DNA of 64,000 nt from Cristatella mucedo (GCA_009760855.2 WPIO01000007.1:7454501-7518500); one strand, 5' to 3'; shown: positions 33,895 to 45,424, counted from the first letter of the stretch. Numbers and translations: made by a program. The notes: a model not told the origin generated them from the sequence alone.

Positions 33895-34220
33895 TATTAG
33901 CGTTAGCATGCACAGGCTTAGCAGGTGTAAAAAAACAAAGGGAAATTCACTGGGACTGAGCAAATGCTGTGATAAGCAGATAGAGTTTGGCTTATTTTTA
34001 AATTTCTTCAAGCCAGGGAATGCAGCTCCATCATTTGAAAGGTAGTTATGTAGGCTTTGGGAGCATATGAACTGAAGGCACGGTCTCCAAGGAGTTTTAA
34101 GTTGGTTAAAAGCGAAGCTATATGATTTAAGTTAGAAGAGTGTGGGTACGAATTTAAAGCACCTAGAAAGAGATTGAGTTATCTGAGAGCACTTTATCAA
34201 GTGTATTATTATTAATATCA
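33895..34220. mobile_element. Two LINE family 1 3' ends in opposite orientation
   Basis: 33900-34110 is the minus-strand ORF end/3' UTR (GGCTTTGGGAGCATATGAAC at about 34054). 34142-34220 is a plus-strand terminus (AAAGCACCTAGAAAGAGATT, then TATCAAGTGTATTATTATTA). Together they form a back-to-back junction. Confidence 0.7.
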
Positions 34221-36660
34221 ATATTACGATGTGAAGTCTGATTATGATTTACTTTCGATAGGTATTCTGGATAAAGAGAATGCAGATAACTAATAGTACA
34301 GGACTGAATCCCGAAGTCGATATGCTGCTGGTTGGGAAGCCAGTGCAGGTCGATGAGACAGAGGGCTTGACACTGCCGTCACGTTGTCCCGCCCTCAACC
34401 AGACTCGCAAACAAAGTCCGGCCATGCAGGCTGTGAGTGACCTCGCGACTCACTGCCAACTGGGTCGCGTCCGAAGACTAAGCAGCATTATTGGCAAAAG
34501 GACGCGAGGATCACGTGACCATAACGAAAGCGAAATCGACCCTACCTGCCAGTCTGCCGGCCCGAGATGAGGCTTTTCTCTCCTCCTGTGTTCTTTCCTG
34601 CTCCGGAGCAGCCTACACGATGCATGCGACCCAACAGCTCTATGTAAGTCACTCTCTCGTCTGCCTGCATCCAATATGGCCGTCACCGTTATCAACAGCC
34701 CACATTTCGGCACTTCTCCATCTCACAGTCTCGAAGCTGCTGCTGCCACCACTGCCCCACCCCGCGAGCACCCCCACAAGAGCTGGTGCATTGTGGCACT
34801 TGTGACGTTTTTGACAGACGCCTTACATGTAGAGTCTTGCACCGCGAGTGAGCATCGCATTGGTGAGGCTAGTGGCGCGGCATTGGCGAGTTATAGAAGT
34901 GCAGAATGGATACAACCCGAGCCCATTATCGCAGCCCCTTCCCGGCCCCTATGACGCAGTATGCATAAGTCTGCCAAGCTGCTTTGCTGGGTACGTAATC
35001 ATAAAAGTATGCTGGATAGCAGATATCAATTTCAGTTAGTGCTTTCACCATTCCAGCTTTTCACTTTATACTAGGTCGCTTTTTCTGGATAGCACGGCCA
35101 GCCCGTCACAAGACAGCTAATGAAGTGATAGCATTATAGCTATTTTTACTCGATCTAAAGCAGCTCAGGGAGTTATGGTATGCGAACTTCGCGACACGTG
35201 TTTCGTGTTCGAGTCCTGCACCAGTCGATCTCTTGTTTCTCGCCCCAAGTAAGGCTAGTGCTGCTAAGCTCTTATGCTGCTACGTGAATGGGCCTAGTAA
35301 ATAGACTCGTATTGGCTTTGTTCGGCTTTTTTTAATTTACGCGGTCGTCGTATATAAGCCCTGCGTCATTGCTAATACTGACGGTTTCTTGGATTACGTT
35401 GACACTTGCTTGATTTCGCACTGCAGCTATGGCACATGCGTCCTGCTCTGGTGTCGCTAGAGAAAGGCCTTCGCTGATCTGCACCAACGAAAAATGACCA
35501 ATTCTCTAACAGACCACCGGAAAAATTCTCGAAAAAACAGCAGGAGCAACTAATGAGATCTTGCCCGAGGCAGCAAAGATGCAGTGCTCATTAGGTGCAC
35601 TTTAGACGCGTGACCGTTGCACACGTGAGAGCACAGCGAGAGCCCCATACATTCTACCATCGTTGTTCTTACCCGAAATGAAGCCAGGATGCTGGCCTTC
35701 GTTTACTATTGGGTCATTGGCACCAAGCGTTCGTACCGCATTGACCCTCCTTAAGACCTTTCCCCTGCAAAGGCCATCCTCTACCTTCCCAACTGTTTTG
35801 TTCTCAGACTACCCTCTCGTGAGCTGTTAACAAGCGGATAGTTAAAAAGCATTTTCTTATGGCTGGTTGAGATTAGAAATGACGAAAAAAAGCTCTTTCT
35901 TGCATGTCTTTGAGATTGTCGTTGACTGGGATTAATACGATTCTAAAGTCTTGAGTTTCCGAGCAAAGATCTATTTTGCTTAGTGCAGCTGATTGGCCCC
36001 CTCTTAGCACACACTAGTAAACTCTCCCCCTCTACTGCTCCCAGTGACCGAGGTGATCTTTTTTAGTTGTGCACTAGGTCACTTCCTGTTCAGTCCGTTA
36101 CAACATATGCATTAAGTGATGCTCTAAGTGTATTTGAAGCCCTCTTCTTAATATGGCAGAATTCCGATGCTGACATTATCGGAGTAATTCTTGTACACTC
36201 TTGTCCAAGCTGTGTTCTTTCTGTGTCTATTCGCTGAAGTGGCAGAATCTATATGGATACCTCTTTAAAACGAGAGCCTGCTCTTTCGCACAGATCTTGG
36301 TTATCAAAAACAATTATTAGCTGACAACAGTATCAACATGCATAAGTAGAGCAACTTACATAGACAGCAAAAATGGTGAGTGGAACAGGATGGAAATGAT
36401 ACGAGTGGGTTTTAAACTTCAGTTTTAAAAGTCAAGTAGAGGGTCTCGCGGTGGTAGTTGTGGTTTTAGAGACAGCCAGTCTAGAGGCTGTGGTTTCTGT
36501 GAGGAGAGTAGTCCAGACGAATCTTTTACGGACCTCATATTCCGATTGCATGCATTTATCAATCGTCGCGATTGCAATGGACCCTAAAACGAGTGTTACG
36601 ATTCACACAGCAAAGCAGCAGCAGCTACGAGTTCGTGCCGTCTGCTTATTCGACTCAAGT
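34221..36660. other. Gene B intron 1, little recognised
   Basis: 34491-34954 has overlapping frames; one (34676, MAVTVINSPHFGTSPS) leads into a hydrophobic WCIVALVTFL stretch but has no matching splice site. Near 35165-35225 a CTCAGGG/GTTCGAGTCC pair looks like tRNA A/B boxes without a foldable cloverleaf. The rest is unassigned. Confidence 0.3.
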
Positions 36661-36669
36661 CGCATTGCT

Positions 36670-36995
36670 CTCCCTTGAACAGGTCTCAAATCCCCCAGAG
36701 ACCGTGCTTCTAGTTCAAATGCTTCTTAAGCTCTGAGCTCATTTCACACTGACATCACGATATCGTCAAACTTAACGGCATTTTAAAAAGCTAAAAATGC
36801 GTCAATTCCTCGCAGTATTGATTGGGTCCTTATGAACTTTATTTGGTGTGCTTATATGTGCTAGTGCTGTGCCAGTTATCGCCATCCGTGTTGAGTTGCT
36901 TCCATTACAGTGTATGTAAAGGGCCTTGAAAGATATTAAGTTCTCTGAGAGTGGGATATACACAATTATTGTTATTATTATTATTATTGTTGTTG
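36670..36995 (+). mobile_element. LINE family 1 3' end
   Basis: Complete 3' UTR from AGAGACCGTGCTTCTAGTTC to AAGTTCTCTGAGAGTGGGAT and an ATTGTTATTATTATT tail. Lies 290 bp before gene B exon 2, much as another copy lies before gene A's last exon. Confidence 0.8.
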
Positions 36996-37284
36996 TTACT
37001 ACGGCAAGGGCAGCTTGTGTGGCACCAGCAGAATGCCTGCAAGTTCAGCTTATCTCGCATAGCCAGCCAGCTGCAGAGAGGCGCCTGGCACATCACGTGG
37101 CCATGGCAGCATCGAAGTGGAGCCTGCAACTGGAAGAAAGCGAGTATCGAGATTCTGGAAACGACACGACACACGAATCTATCTGCAGACGCCCACCATT
37201 GTCGTAGCAGCAGCAGCCGCCACTGCAGTGCAGAGAGCTCTCGAAGTGCGGCCGATAATCGCTACACCTTTTTTCTGACGGCAG

Positions 37285-37473
37285 GCCTCCATTCTACGGT
37301 ACTCATAGTCGGCTGCTGCATTCTCGGTGCCTTAGTCACCTTCGCAGCCCTGTACATCAGTTTGGTCGTCTGCTCTCGTCGTAAGCAGCAAAACCGACAG
37401 CCACCGGCCTACGACGAAGACGAGCGAGTCCACGGAAACCAAGCCGAGCTGCAGCCGATACGTCGGACGAGCC
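37285..37473 (+). CDS. Gene B, exon 2: transmembrane helix with PPAY motif
   Basis: A strong acceptor (TTTTTTCTGACGGCAG|GC) is followed by 189 bp, phase 1 at both ends, and donor GCC|GTGAGT. The translation starts GLHSTVLIVGCCILGALVTF and continues AALYISLVVCS, a helix of about 25 residues. A basic RRKQQNR segment follows, then QPPAYDEDER with PPAY at 37401-37412 (PPxY; a ligand class for Nedd4-type WW domains), and the exon ends in LQPIRRTS. Charge distribution puts the C-terminus inside the cell. Phase, symmetry and the order helix - basic run - PxxRxx(T/S) match gene A exon 2. Read-through upstream into the LINE tail gives a poly-Leu frame with no ATG and is not taken as coding. Confidence 0.65.
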
Positions 37474-39450
37474 GTGAGTAGAGTAGCTCTGAGAGGCCGC
37501 CGGCATTTTGCTGCCCCCCCCAGCCTCGCCCGTGCAGCGTTGTGCTGCCACCTGCATCGCTCGGTGCGTCGGTGCAGCTCTGGCCAGCAGGATGGCAGTT
37601 CCACGAGGTGTGGTCGCCGGCCGGCAGACTCTCTTGCCCTACGGCCACTTCAATCGCTGCTGAAGACTTGACTTCGAGGCGATGGGCTCGGCTATAGCTA
37701 GGCTGCTAGCTTCGCATGGCCCTGACTCGATGCTGAGCAACCGAATGAGATGTGGCGAGGATAGGTCGTCGAATGAGAGGGTTCGTGCTGCATAGTCGGC
37801 CGCGAGATTCCAACGCCGATCAGCCTCCTGCTGTCGACGGCTAGTCTCAAACGTGCACCTACACATGAAAAAAGTAGCAGGCCGACTGCTTCGGATTGAG
37901 TCCGAGCAGCAACTCGGCTGGGCGTCAATGTGGAGCATAAGCAGCAGTGGTAGAAGAAGCGAGAGCAGCTCAAAGCTCGAAGGTTTGACTCGCTCGTCGC
38001 TCGTCGGCGAGACTTTGGGTTGGCTTTTGCTGGAGAAAAAGCTGGCCATCAGGAGCACGCGGTCAGAAAACGAGGATGTTGCAAGCGATGATCGAAGCAG
38101 TCCAGTCCATTAACGGTCAAGAGAGGGCAGAAACGGCTTTGCCGACATGCAACAAGGTTTTCCAGCCTTACTCTCAATTAGTCGCTGGGTCAAACTCAGT
38201 CGAGTCGGGAATGAGTCGAGTCGTATTGGACAACTGCCGAACGCTAGGCCGAACCTGCAAAGCTCCTACAAGAATGTCTAGCTGTCTTTAAACGTTAGCC
38301 CTGGCGTCTCCCAGCAGCTACGGGCATGGCCAGGATTAATCCAACGAGGAGGCCCGACCTCGACACGCTCAGCAACTGCCGGACAACGTCAAGTGGTAGG
38401 ACATCGGATTCGGTGGTAGCATCGGTAGCGAGGGCAGCTCGAGCTGAGAATGTCATGAACTCTCACACTGGCCTCCAAGCCGGCCCGTCCTATTGTATTT
38501 CTCACACCAAGCATGTCCGAGATGCTGCTAGGACAGCTCTCGCCCGGCTGCGTTCGTTCTCTGCGATCCAATAACGATGTAGCTACCCCTTTCTTTTAGG
38601 CTGTTGCACCCTCGGCCACCAACGGTAACTCTCGGTGACTGGCCGCCCTTAGGTGAAGGAAGTAGCTTTTGCAATTCTCGCAGGCCAGCAAGCTCCCGGT
38701 AAGCGACCGATCGGCTTTTGCTTTCTTCCGGTGGGATTCTGGAAAGACGAGGGTCATCTTCGAGGGTCATGCGAACTACAGGCTCACTCAGAGCAAACAG
38801 CCGATGTCAGAGCAGTCGGAGAGCTTAGGCCAACAGGATGGAGAGTTACCGAGGTCGCGCGAGACTCTCGGATACAGCCAGCTCTACACAACCAGGCGGT
38901 ATCCGTTTAGGCCACCACACTGCTACTCCTACTAAAGCTCCACTATTACTGTGCCGTAGTCGCGTTGGGCACTACGATCATGTATCGTAGCGCTTTCACT
39001 CGTAAAAGTTCTTAGCCGTGGTTCCGAGATTTAGGGCTTGGCCACTATTCGTCGGCCTAGTTCTGTATGGACGTGGAAGCTGCTACGTAATAAGCCATTA
39101 TTACCCATTAAGACGTAATTACCCATTAACCATTAGTAATATTTTGTGTTGGAAGTGTTGGATAAATGCTGAAGCCCCTTTGCAGTCGTCTTGAGCTGGT
39201 TTCATTTGTTCTAACTTTATTGGTGAATGCTGAACGTGAAAGACGGATTTCTTAATTTGTGTGATTGAGTTGTGTATTGAATGCGATATCGAGCCTTTCA
39301 ATAACCAAGTAGCTGCCTGCAATGCCAAGCTTCAGTATTCGGAGAATATTCATGTAAAATTTTGCGATTTTTTATTCTTGCTTCACCAAAATTAAGCAAG
39401 AGCATCTTCTTTACTTACGCGAAATAGAAGTACATGCACAGGCCACGGAA
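37474..39450. other. Gene B intron 2, left part; possible minus-strand coding piece
   Basis: A minus-strand frame at 37639-38058 reads CTFETSRRQQEADRRWNLAA and onward with natural-looking composition, preceded by an acceptor-like TTTTTTCATGTGTAG on that strand. Nothing else supports a gene there and no family is recognised. The remainder of the interval is unassigned. Confidence 0.2.
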
Positions 39451-39454
39451 GTCC

Positions 39455-39855
39455 CGAGACAGTTCTGAAGGCCGAGCAGTATGTAGCAGCATTATCACTT
39501 ACTATTCTTGAGAGTATAGATACCCTTGAAGCAGAGGCAGGCTAACGTCTGAAGCAAAAGTCACAAATATCTACCATCAATGTCATTGCTAGGCAGCAGT
39601 CTTTTGAGTATGCTGCTTACACTGCCACTAGTCCGGAGCGGAAGTGTGTTGATGATGTCAACTGGCTTGAACTTTTAATTGTAAATGAGCTCGCAGCTTA
39701 TGTAAAGCACGGTGATGTAGTGACAGTTATGCGCCCTCTTCTTCCCACAAGCTTTTTGTTTTCACATCGAGCCGATACGGCTAACGCTGCCTATTATCGG
39801 TATGCTGAGAGATGGCAACCACGGCAGTGCTTTCGGCTGTTACCTTGATGCCGAG
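39455..39855 (+). pseudogene. Unidentified coding-like relic
   Basis: One frame, broken by a single TAA at about 39543, reads LKAEQYVAALSLTILESIDT, then IARQQSFEYAAYTATSPERK and VNWLELLIVNELAAYVKHGD up to TGA near 39849. Amino-acid usage is protein-like and there is no low complexity. It ends about 130 bp before a LINE family 2 fragment and might be an upstream part of that family or an unrelated element. Family unknown. Confidence 0.35.
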
Positions 39856-39984
39856 TCGCTCCACTGCCTGTGCGCCACTCGCCAAAGACGCCTACTATGT
39901 GGCCACCATGCCAAGCTGCCGGAAATGTCATGCTAAGCTTAGCCCTCTTCTCTTCTAATAACGATAATGATAATGCATCGTTTG

Positions 39985-40415
39985 CACTGCTGCATCAGTT
40001 TCAGCCTGTTTGTGCCCTGAGGTCCTGTGTGGACAATAAATTAGCTGTCCCATTCCTCTGCTTAAAGACAGGTGGCGACAGAAGCTTTAGCTCTGCAGGT
40101 CCTAGACTGTGGAGCTCGCTTCCACAATTCTTACGCAACGACAACTACTCACCTACTGCCGACTATGGCACATCTTTTTCAGTGGTCCTGAGCTGCTACT
40201 TTATGCTACTCACTACCTCAACTGCTCTCCTAACTCTGCTATGCTTCCCACTTTCTCTTTGTTGCGTGAGACGAAGTCTGTTGGCTACCGAATGCGTACC
40301 GAAAGCCGCTTAGGCTGTGAGTGTACTATACAAAACTCTCCTGCGTAACACCCACATGGTCTTTATGACTTCGTGGAGTTACTGACTGAGATACATTACA
40401 TTACATTACATAGTG
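39985..40415 (+). mobile_element. LINE family 2 3' end with (ATTAC)n tail
   Basis: Translates to LHQFQPVCALRSCVDNKLAV then GDRSFSSAGPRLWSSLP, the C-terminal signature of L2/CR1-group RT ORFs ('ygdRsFs.a.p.lWNsLP'). The 3' UTR ends GAGTTACTGACTGAG-ATACATTACATTACATTAC. The pentanucleotide tail separates it from family 1. Confidence 0.85.
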
Positions 40416-41450
40416 CCCCACGCAAACTTAATCTCTCTCCAGGCAATCCTTGGGGCTTGTGACATGCAAGGTTTCAATCATGCCAAACAAGCAAACAAGT
40501 ATCATGCATCGGAAACCATGCTAAAGCAAACAGTGAGACACTAGTGGCCACCTGTTAGGAGCACATTTGCGATTGACGTGAATGGAATCATTCACGTATG
40601 CACGAAGAGCACATTGGATCAAAAAAGGACTGCATGTCAGTGGTGCAGTGTAAGGAAAGCTGACCGCAATAGATGCGTCTTGAGCTGTGACTGCGACAAC
40701 GCAAGGTCATCGCAGTCACTGACAGTAGCACGAGGCGAATTTGGTAGTTTGAGAGCACGTGACTGGTGGAGCGAGCAGGTCGGCATCGGTAGCAGATGCA
40801 AGATAGCAAAGCGACCTGTGAGTCCGATTGAGGATCTTGAAATTGACACCAGCCCGCATACGTCAGACCGAGCTGTACAAGATGGCCGCCGAGTCTTTGG
40901 CGACAGAGCGTGCAAGCTGCTGAGTACCAGCAGCTGTTTTCCCCCCGAAGGCAGGCTTGGCAGCTGGCATCGGCAGTGCTGAGGGGCCTCTCCCGGCATC
41001 GGTAGCCTGGGCATAAGTAGAGACGACCACTTCGCTTTGCATTCATGCAACTCATCGTGCGACCCACCGTGCCCTGTCACTCGCACTGCGTTCTGACCGT
41101 AGGGGCTGCCATCAGATCTCAGCTAGCACCACCGACGTTCCGAGAGAGCGCCCGACCAGCGGACCACGACACGGCCACTCTCCAGCGGCAGCAGCTTGCG
41201 AGCTGGTCTGCACGGTCAGACCTGCAGCACCCTGTGGGCTCTGCTCTACAGCGTTGTGATCATCAGCGTCCTCCTCCACATGGCCAACGTCCAAGCAACA
41301 ACCTGGGCTACTCGGCAGGTTCGCAGCTGCTACTGAGCACCCAACAGGTCAGCTGCCATTATACCTTTGGCCGCTTCAGCTGTGAGTGGTCGGTTAATGA
41401 TGACTTGTCCCTTGCTATACAAGCACCTCGCCGGAGGTTCTGTAGTGTTT
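40416..41450. other. Gene B intron 2, GC-moderate stretch of unknown content
   Basis: Overlapping frames on both strands (40588-41067 and 40637-41086 minus). On the plus strand, 41129-41335 is open without an ATG and encodes a hydrophobic run, TLWALLYSVVIISVLLHM. No consistent exon could be drawn. Confidence 0.2.
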
Positions 41451-41454
41451 GTTT

Positions 41455-41900
41455 TAAAAAAAATATTGATAATACAATAGCAGGAGCTTAATCCCTCTCT
41501 GGCCACTTTACACAAACTGTAAATGAAGCATGACCGCACAAGTTTATATAGGCTAGCTGATTAAACAGCCTCATTTTTATAGCAGCAGATGAGCCTTAAC
41601 AGCTATTACCGTGGCTTGCAGTTGGCAATAAAGAATCATTCACTACAGGACTCGAACTGAGGCCTTTAATAGTGAAGAGCTAGCACCTTACCTCTGTGCT
41701 AAAAACAGGAAATAGCTGTACAATGCGCAATGGCAACATGCAAAGTATAAGTGGTAACATGCAGTGTCAGCATGCATAAGTTCACTATGGACGAATCACA
41801 AGGAATTTGCAAATGCCATAACGAATAGGTGTGGTTTTAGCTTTTTTTTTAAATGTCCTGCAGTTATGGGATCTCTTTAGCATTGCTCAAGCTGTAAGCA
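41455..41900 (-). mobile_element. LINE family 1, minus strand, with nested SINE
   Basis: AATATTGATAATACAATAGC then CTCTGGCCACTTTACAC is the element terminus. After a SINE interruption, the 3' UTR complement resumes (GCAGTGTCAGCATGCATAAG, ACGAATCACAAGG). Confidence 0.7.
41545..41705 (-). repeat. SINE S1 nested in LINE family 1
   Basis: TAGGCTAGCTGATTAAACAG, CCTCATTTTTATAGCAGCAG, AATAAAGAATCATTCAC and GGACTCGAACTGAGGCC match S1. Confidence 0.75.
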
Positions 41901-42229
41901 TCTGATTGCACACAGGCCAGTAGACCAGGAAGCAACAGAATCATACCACGGAGCTCTTGTGACTCATGTAGTTAAGCTGCGCCCGTGACCAAACTCAGAT
42001 ACTTTTGAGACCATTAGTTAGAACGCCAGGAGCCCACTTCCGACTGACGTCTTGAGATCTCGTTACTTAACAAAGTTAAGTGAAAGGCTACTACCTACCT
42101 GGTCCTAGCGTCATTTGCTGGGTCCATGTGCATTGTGCTTTGCCGCGTTATGTGTGCCGGCACACTGCATGTTATCACTAACCAAATGACTAGTGCATTT
42201 TAGCGCTCATCACTCTATTGATAGGAGCT

Positions 42230-42350
42230 TTGCTTGCTTGATCTTTTTGCAGGGCTTAATACTATAAATTACCAAGTCCTTCTCGAGTAAGCCTCGCCTC
42301 ACTGGCACTGCACTGCAATGTTTTACGTCCGATGTCAGTGGATATCTCCA
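42230..42350 (+). mobile_element. LINE family 1 RT scrap joined to family 2
   Basis: GGGCTTAATACTATAAATTA then CCAAGTCCTTCTCGAG encodes an 'lNTINYQVLLE' remnant of 'aFDTIDHqvLLe', with CTGGCACTGCACTGCAATG after it. The sequence then switches to family 2. Confidence 0.55.
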
Positions 42351-42369
42351 GAGATTCGATGCCAATACC

Positions 42370-42790
42370 TAGCTGAATTGTTGCACCAGTTTCAGCCTCG
42401 TCGTCTCCTTAAGTCCTCTGCTTACAATAAATTAGCTGTTCTATTACCGTTGGCGACAGCAGCTTTTACTCTGCATTTCCTAGATTGTGGAACTCGCTTC
42501 CACAATTCTTTCCCAATTTTTAATGTTCGGGTGCCGACTGTGTCATTTTCTTTCCAGGCGCATTGAGCTTCTACTTCCATACTACTTGCTCCCTCAACTG
42601 CTCTCTGTGACTCAGCTATGACTCCCACGTTCTCATTTTTGCTTGGGATGACGTCTGCTGGCTAAGGTATACAGATCGAGAGCAGCACAGGCTTTAAGTG
42701 CACTACAGAAAGCACTCCTGAGTAACACTCACTTGGTCTTCGTGGCTTTACGGAGTTACAGACAAAGATACATTACATTGCAGTAATCAT
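42370..42790 (+). mobile_element. LINE family 2 3' end
   Basis: LHQFQPRRLLKSSAYNKLAV and onward to DCGTRFHNSFP, then a 3' UTR ending GGAGTTACAGACAAAGATAC and ATTACATT. Confidence 0.8.
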
Positions 42791-42854
42791 TCGAGGAGCC
42801 TCCAAAGTTGAGGGTACCCCTGACCTCAGTGTTTTATCCACTTCCAAACGATAT

Positions 42855-43172
42855 TTATGCTTACCACTGGAGACCGTGCCTTTAGTTCCTATGCTCCCAA
42901 AGCTTGAAACTCACTACCGACACACGTAGGAACGTCCCCTGACACGGACGACATTTAAAAAGAAGCTTACAACGCACCTTTTTATTACAGCATTTGTGCG
43001 GGTCTTTGCGATTCGTCATTCATGTGCATGTGCCTGCTTACGCTGTGCCTGCTGCTTGCAGATGTTAATACCTAATATTTGTCAACGATTTATATGCAGC
43101 ATTTGTAAAGTGCAGCCTAGAGAGATTCAGTTCTCTGAGGGTGCTATACAAATGTAGTATTAATATTATTAC
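42855..43172 (+). mobile_element. LINE family 1 3' end, GCTATACAAATG-type terminus
   Basis: GGAGACCGTGCCTTTAGTTC and CTATGCTCCCAAAGC, through the 3' UTR, to CAGCCTAGAGAGATTCAGTT and CTCTGAGGGTGCTATACAAA, then ATTAATATTATT. Represents a subfamily distinct from copies ending GCTTTATCAAGTG. Confidence 0.85.
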
Positions 43173-43449
43173 CCTCTTTTTGATGTAATTGCAAAACACA
43201 ACCAATGGGTTGATCCATACCACAGGAGCTGCTAATAATCTCTAGCACCATCACAGACTGACCAATTTAGCATGACACCATCAGTATGTTCATGCATTAT
43301 ATGATATGCAAGAGCATTTGTTACTGTCTAACACCAGAAGTGAGCCGATACGGATAAAACAGGCGATACCACATTCCCAGACCACTAGTTTTGTGTACAT
43401 TTTCGACCGAATGCATTTCCAGCTCAGCCATCGCCGGCTAGATAATATG

Positions 43450-43612
43450 GTGAGCCGTGATGGCACACTAGATAAAGCGGTTGCTTTTCACTACCTCGGT
43501 CCCGAGGTCGTGGGTTCGGATCCTGCAGTAGACGATCCTTTATTGTGGCTCCAAGCAGTGGTGACAGCCGTAAAGGCTATTCCATCGCTATAAAAACGGG
43601 GCTGTTGAATCT
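43450..43612 (+). repeat. SINE S1, plus strand, well preserved
   Basis: A box at GATGGCACACTAGATAAAGC, B box at GGGTTCGGATCCTGC, then AGACGATCCTTTATTGTGGC, GTGACAGCCGTAAAGGC, TCGCTATAAAAACGGG and GCTGTTGAATC. It is the only S1 copy on the plus strand. Confidence 0.8.
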
Positions 43613-44039
43613 GCCAGAATAAGGGCAGAGGCTAGCAGAGGCACAGGAGAGAGGAAGCTTCCCTAAAGCAGCGACTGCAGCTCCCCCTGGGCTCCCCCTG
43701 TTCTTATGCCCAACGATCGTACCCAGGGACGAAATTACGTCTTAATTTTACTCGTTGAGCTACCACCGAGTTCGTTTCGAATAATCACATGAATTTTCAC
43801 GATAATCTTTTGCTAATTGCATGTCTAGCCCCATCTACATGAAAGTTGTGCAGGTCTTGCCCCTTGCACAGAAATTTTGCAGGCTTGCCCCCTCCACCAG
43901 ATGCAATTCCTAGTTCCACAACTTGGTATAAGGAGCCAAAGGTGATTGGGGCCATTGCTTCGTGCTCGCCAAACCTGCTCACCATGTGTACATTTTTGGC
44001 TAGCATTCCAAAGTGACTCCGCTAGATCACGAAGTCTAA

Positions 44040-44335
44040 TTCAATGTAATGTAATGTAATGTATCTCTAGCTGTAACTCCACAAAGTCATAAAGACCAGG
44101 TGGGTGTTATGCAGGAGAGTTTTGTACAGCGCACTCACAGCCTAAGCGGCTTTCGGTACGCATTCGGTAGCCAACAGACTTCGTCTCACGCAACAAAGAG
44201 AAAGTGGGAAGCATAGCAGAGTCAGGAGAGCAGTTGAGGTAGTGAGTAGCATAAAGTAGCAGCTCAGGACCACTGAAAAAGATGTGCCATTGTCGGCAGT
44301 AGGTGAGTAGTTGTCGTTGCGCAAGAAAGTGGGCA
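44040..44335 (-). mobile_element. LINE family 2 3' end, minus strand
   Basis: AATGTAATGTAATGTAATGT tail, then the complement of the 3' UTR and ORF end. Almost the mirror image of 40110-40410. Confidence 0.85.
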
Positions 44336-44529
44336 TTATGCCGGAGACTTTTCTATTACCACTCAAACCCTAGCTGGACACTGTCGGTTGCCCGTATTGT
44401 AGACAAACGATTATGTTCAAAAGGATTGAGGGGCACCGAGCCAATGGTCCCACCTGGGAATGACCTGAAGGAAACAGCACTCTCATCAGCCACCATCGAA
44501 TTTGCTTACTCTCGCAAGCTTCAGGTTTG

Positions 44530-44580
44530 ATTTGTGTGTGTGTGTGTGTGTGTCTGTATTTCTGTGTGTTTCTGTGTGTG

Positions 44581-44627
<47 letters not shown>

Positions 44628-44682
44628 CTGCCTGCCTGCCTGCCTGCCCGCCTGCCCGCCTACCTGCCTGCCTGCCTGTCTA
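44530..44682. repeat. (TG)n followed by (CCTG)n
   Basis: TG repeats with TTTC interruptions to 44626, then about 13 CCTG/CCCG units. Confidence 0.95.
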
Positions 44683-44719
44683 GCTCCTCAAAGCCACAAC
44701 GACTGTATGCCAGCTATGC

Positions 44720-44890
44720 ATCAGGGACTTCTCTATTATGCGAAATCAAGGCATGAGCAGCTGTCGATGCTTGTGCGGTAGCCAGCAGATCTAGCTGCCA
44801 TCTCGAGCATTGAAGAGAAAGGGAGAAGCATTGCTGAGTCAAGAGGGCAGTAGATGAAGTGATACGCATAGCTTCTACTACATATGAGTG
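44720..44890 (-). mobile_element. LINE family 2 fragment, minus strand, diverged
   Basis: GGTAGCCAGCAGATCTAGCT, GAAGAGAAAGGGAGAAGCAT and TGCTGAGTCAAGAGGGCAGT parallel the corresponding part of 44155-44240. Confidence 0.55.
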
Positions 44891-45424
44891 GAACGAAACT
44901 GAGCAGTAGAATAGTTTTTCTCACATCTTAGTGACATACAGGTGCAGCCTGAACGGTAGCTCTTCTGTGAGTAAATTGGGTTGGTTTTTATCTGATCAAC
45001 ACAGCACCCGTAGAGGCGCAAGTCCGTGCGAAAGCTAGACAAACAGCAGTGAAGCTGGCCGAACGATGTGCGGCTAGCAAGTCGTAGGTGACATACCGGA
45101 TATGTGCCCATTTGCCGACACGTGACAGAACACGGCAACAGTCAAGTGAGCCCGTACTTTATTTTATAAATAGACCGTATCCATAGAATAGAGCAGTCTA
45201 CTTCAGAGCCACAAAGAGGCACGAGGTTACCGAACCAGCCGTAGTATACAACTCCACGAAGCCCTACTGCCACACAACCGCCTGGGTCAGAGTCAGAGTG
45301 CACTCGGCGGACTACTCAGTAAGTCAGGCTTGTTATGCCACCTAACCAAAGTCAAGGTGACTCGAGCAAGGTGCTCAAGCCAGCCAGCCAGGCTACCTGA
45401 CTGGCTGGCTGGCCGCTTAATTAA

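Noticed and set aside
34676-34954. ATG frame leading into a hydrophobic WCIVALVTFL stretch, resembling another short-ectodomain membrane protein
   Set aside because: No donor in a matching phase and no downstream tail; composition alone is not enough.
35165-35240. Possible tRNA gene with GTTCGAGTCC
   Set aside because: No acceptor or T-stem pairing could be drawn.
36951-37481. 176-codon frame starting in the LINE (ATT)n tail with a poly-Leu 'signal peptide' running into the TM exon
   Set aside because: It starts at GTG, has no ATG before the TM exon, and the poly-Leu is the simple-repeat tail. The acceptor at 37284 explains the coding part.
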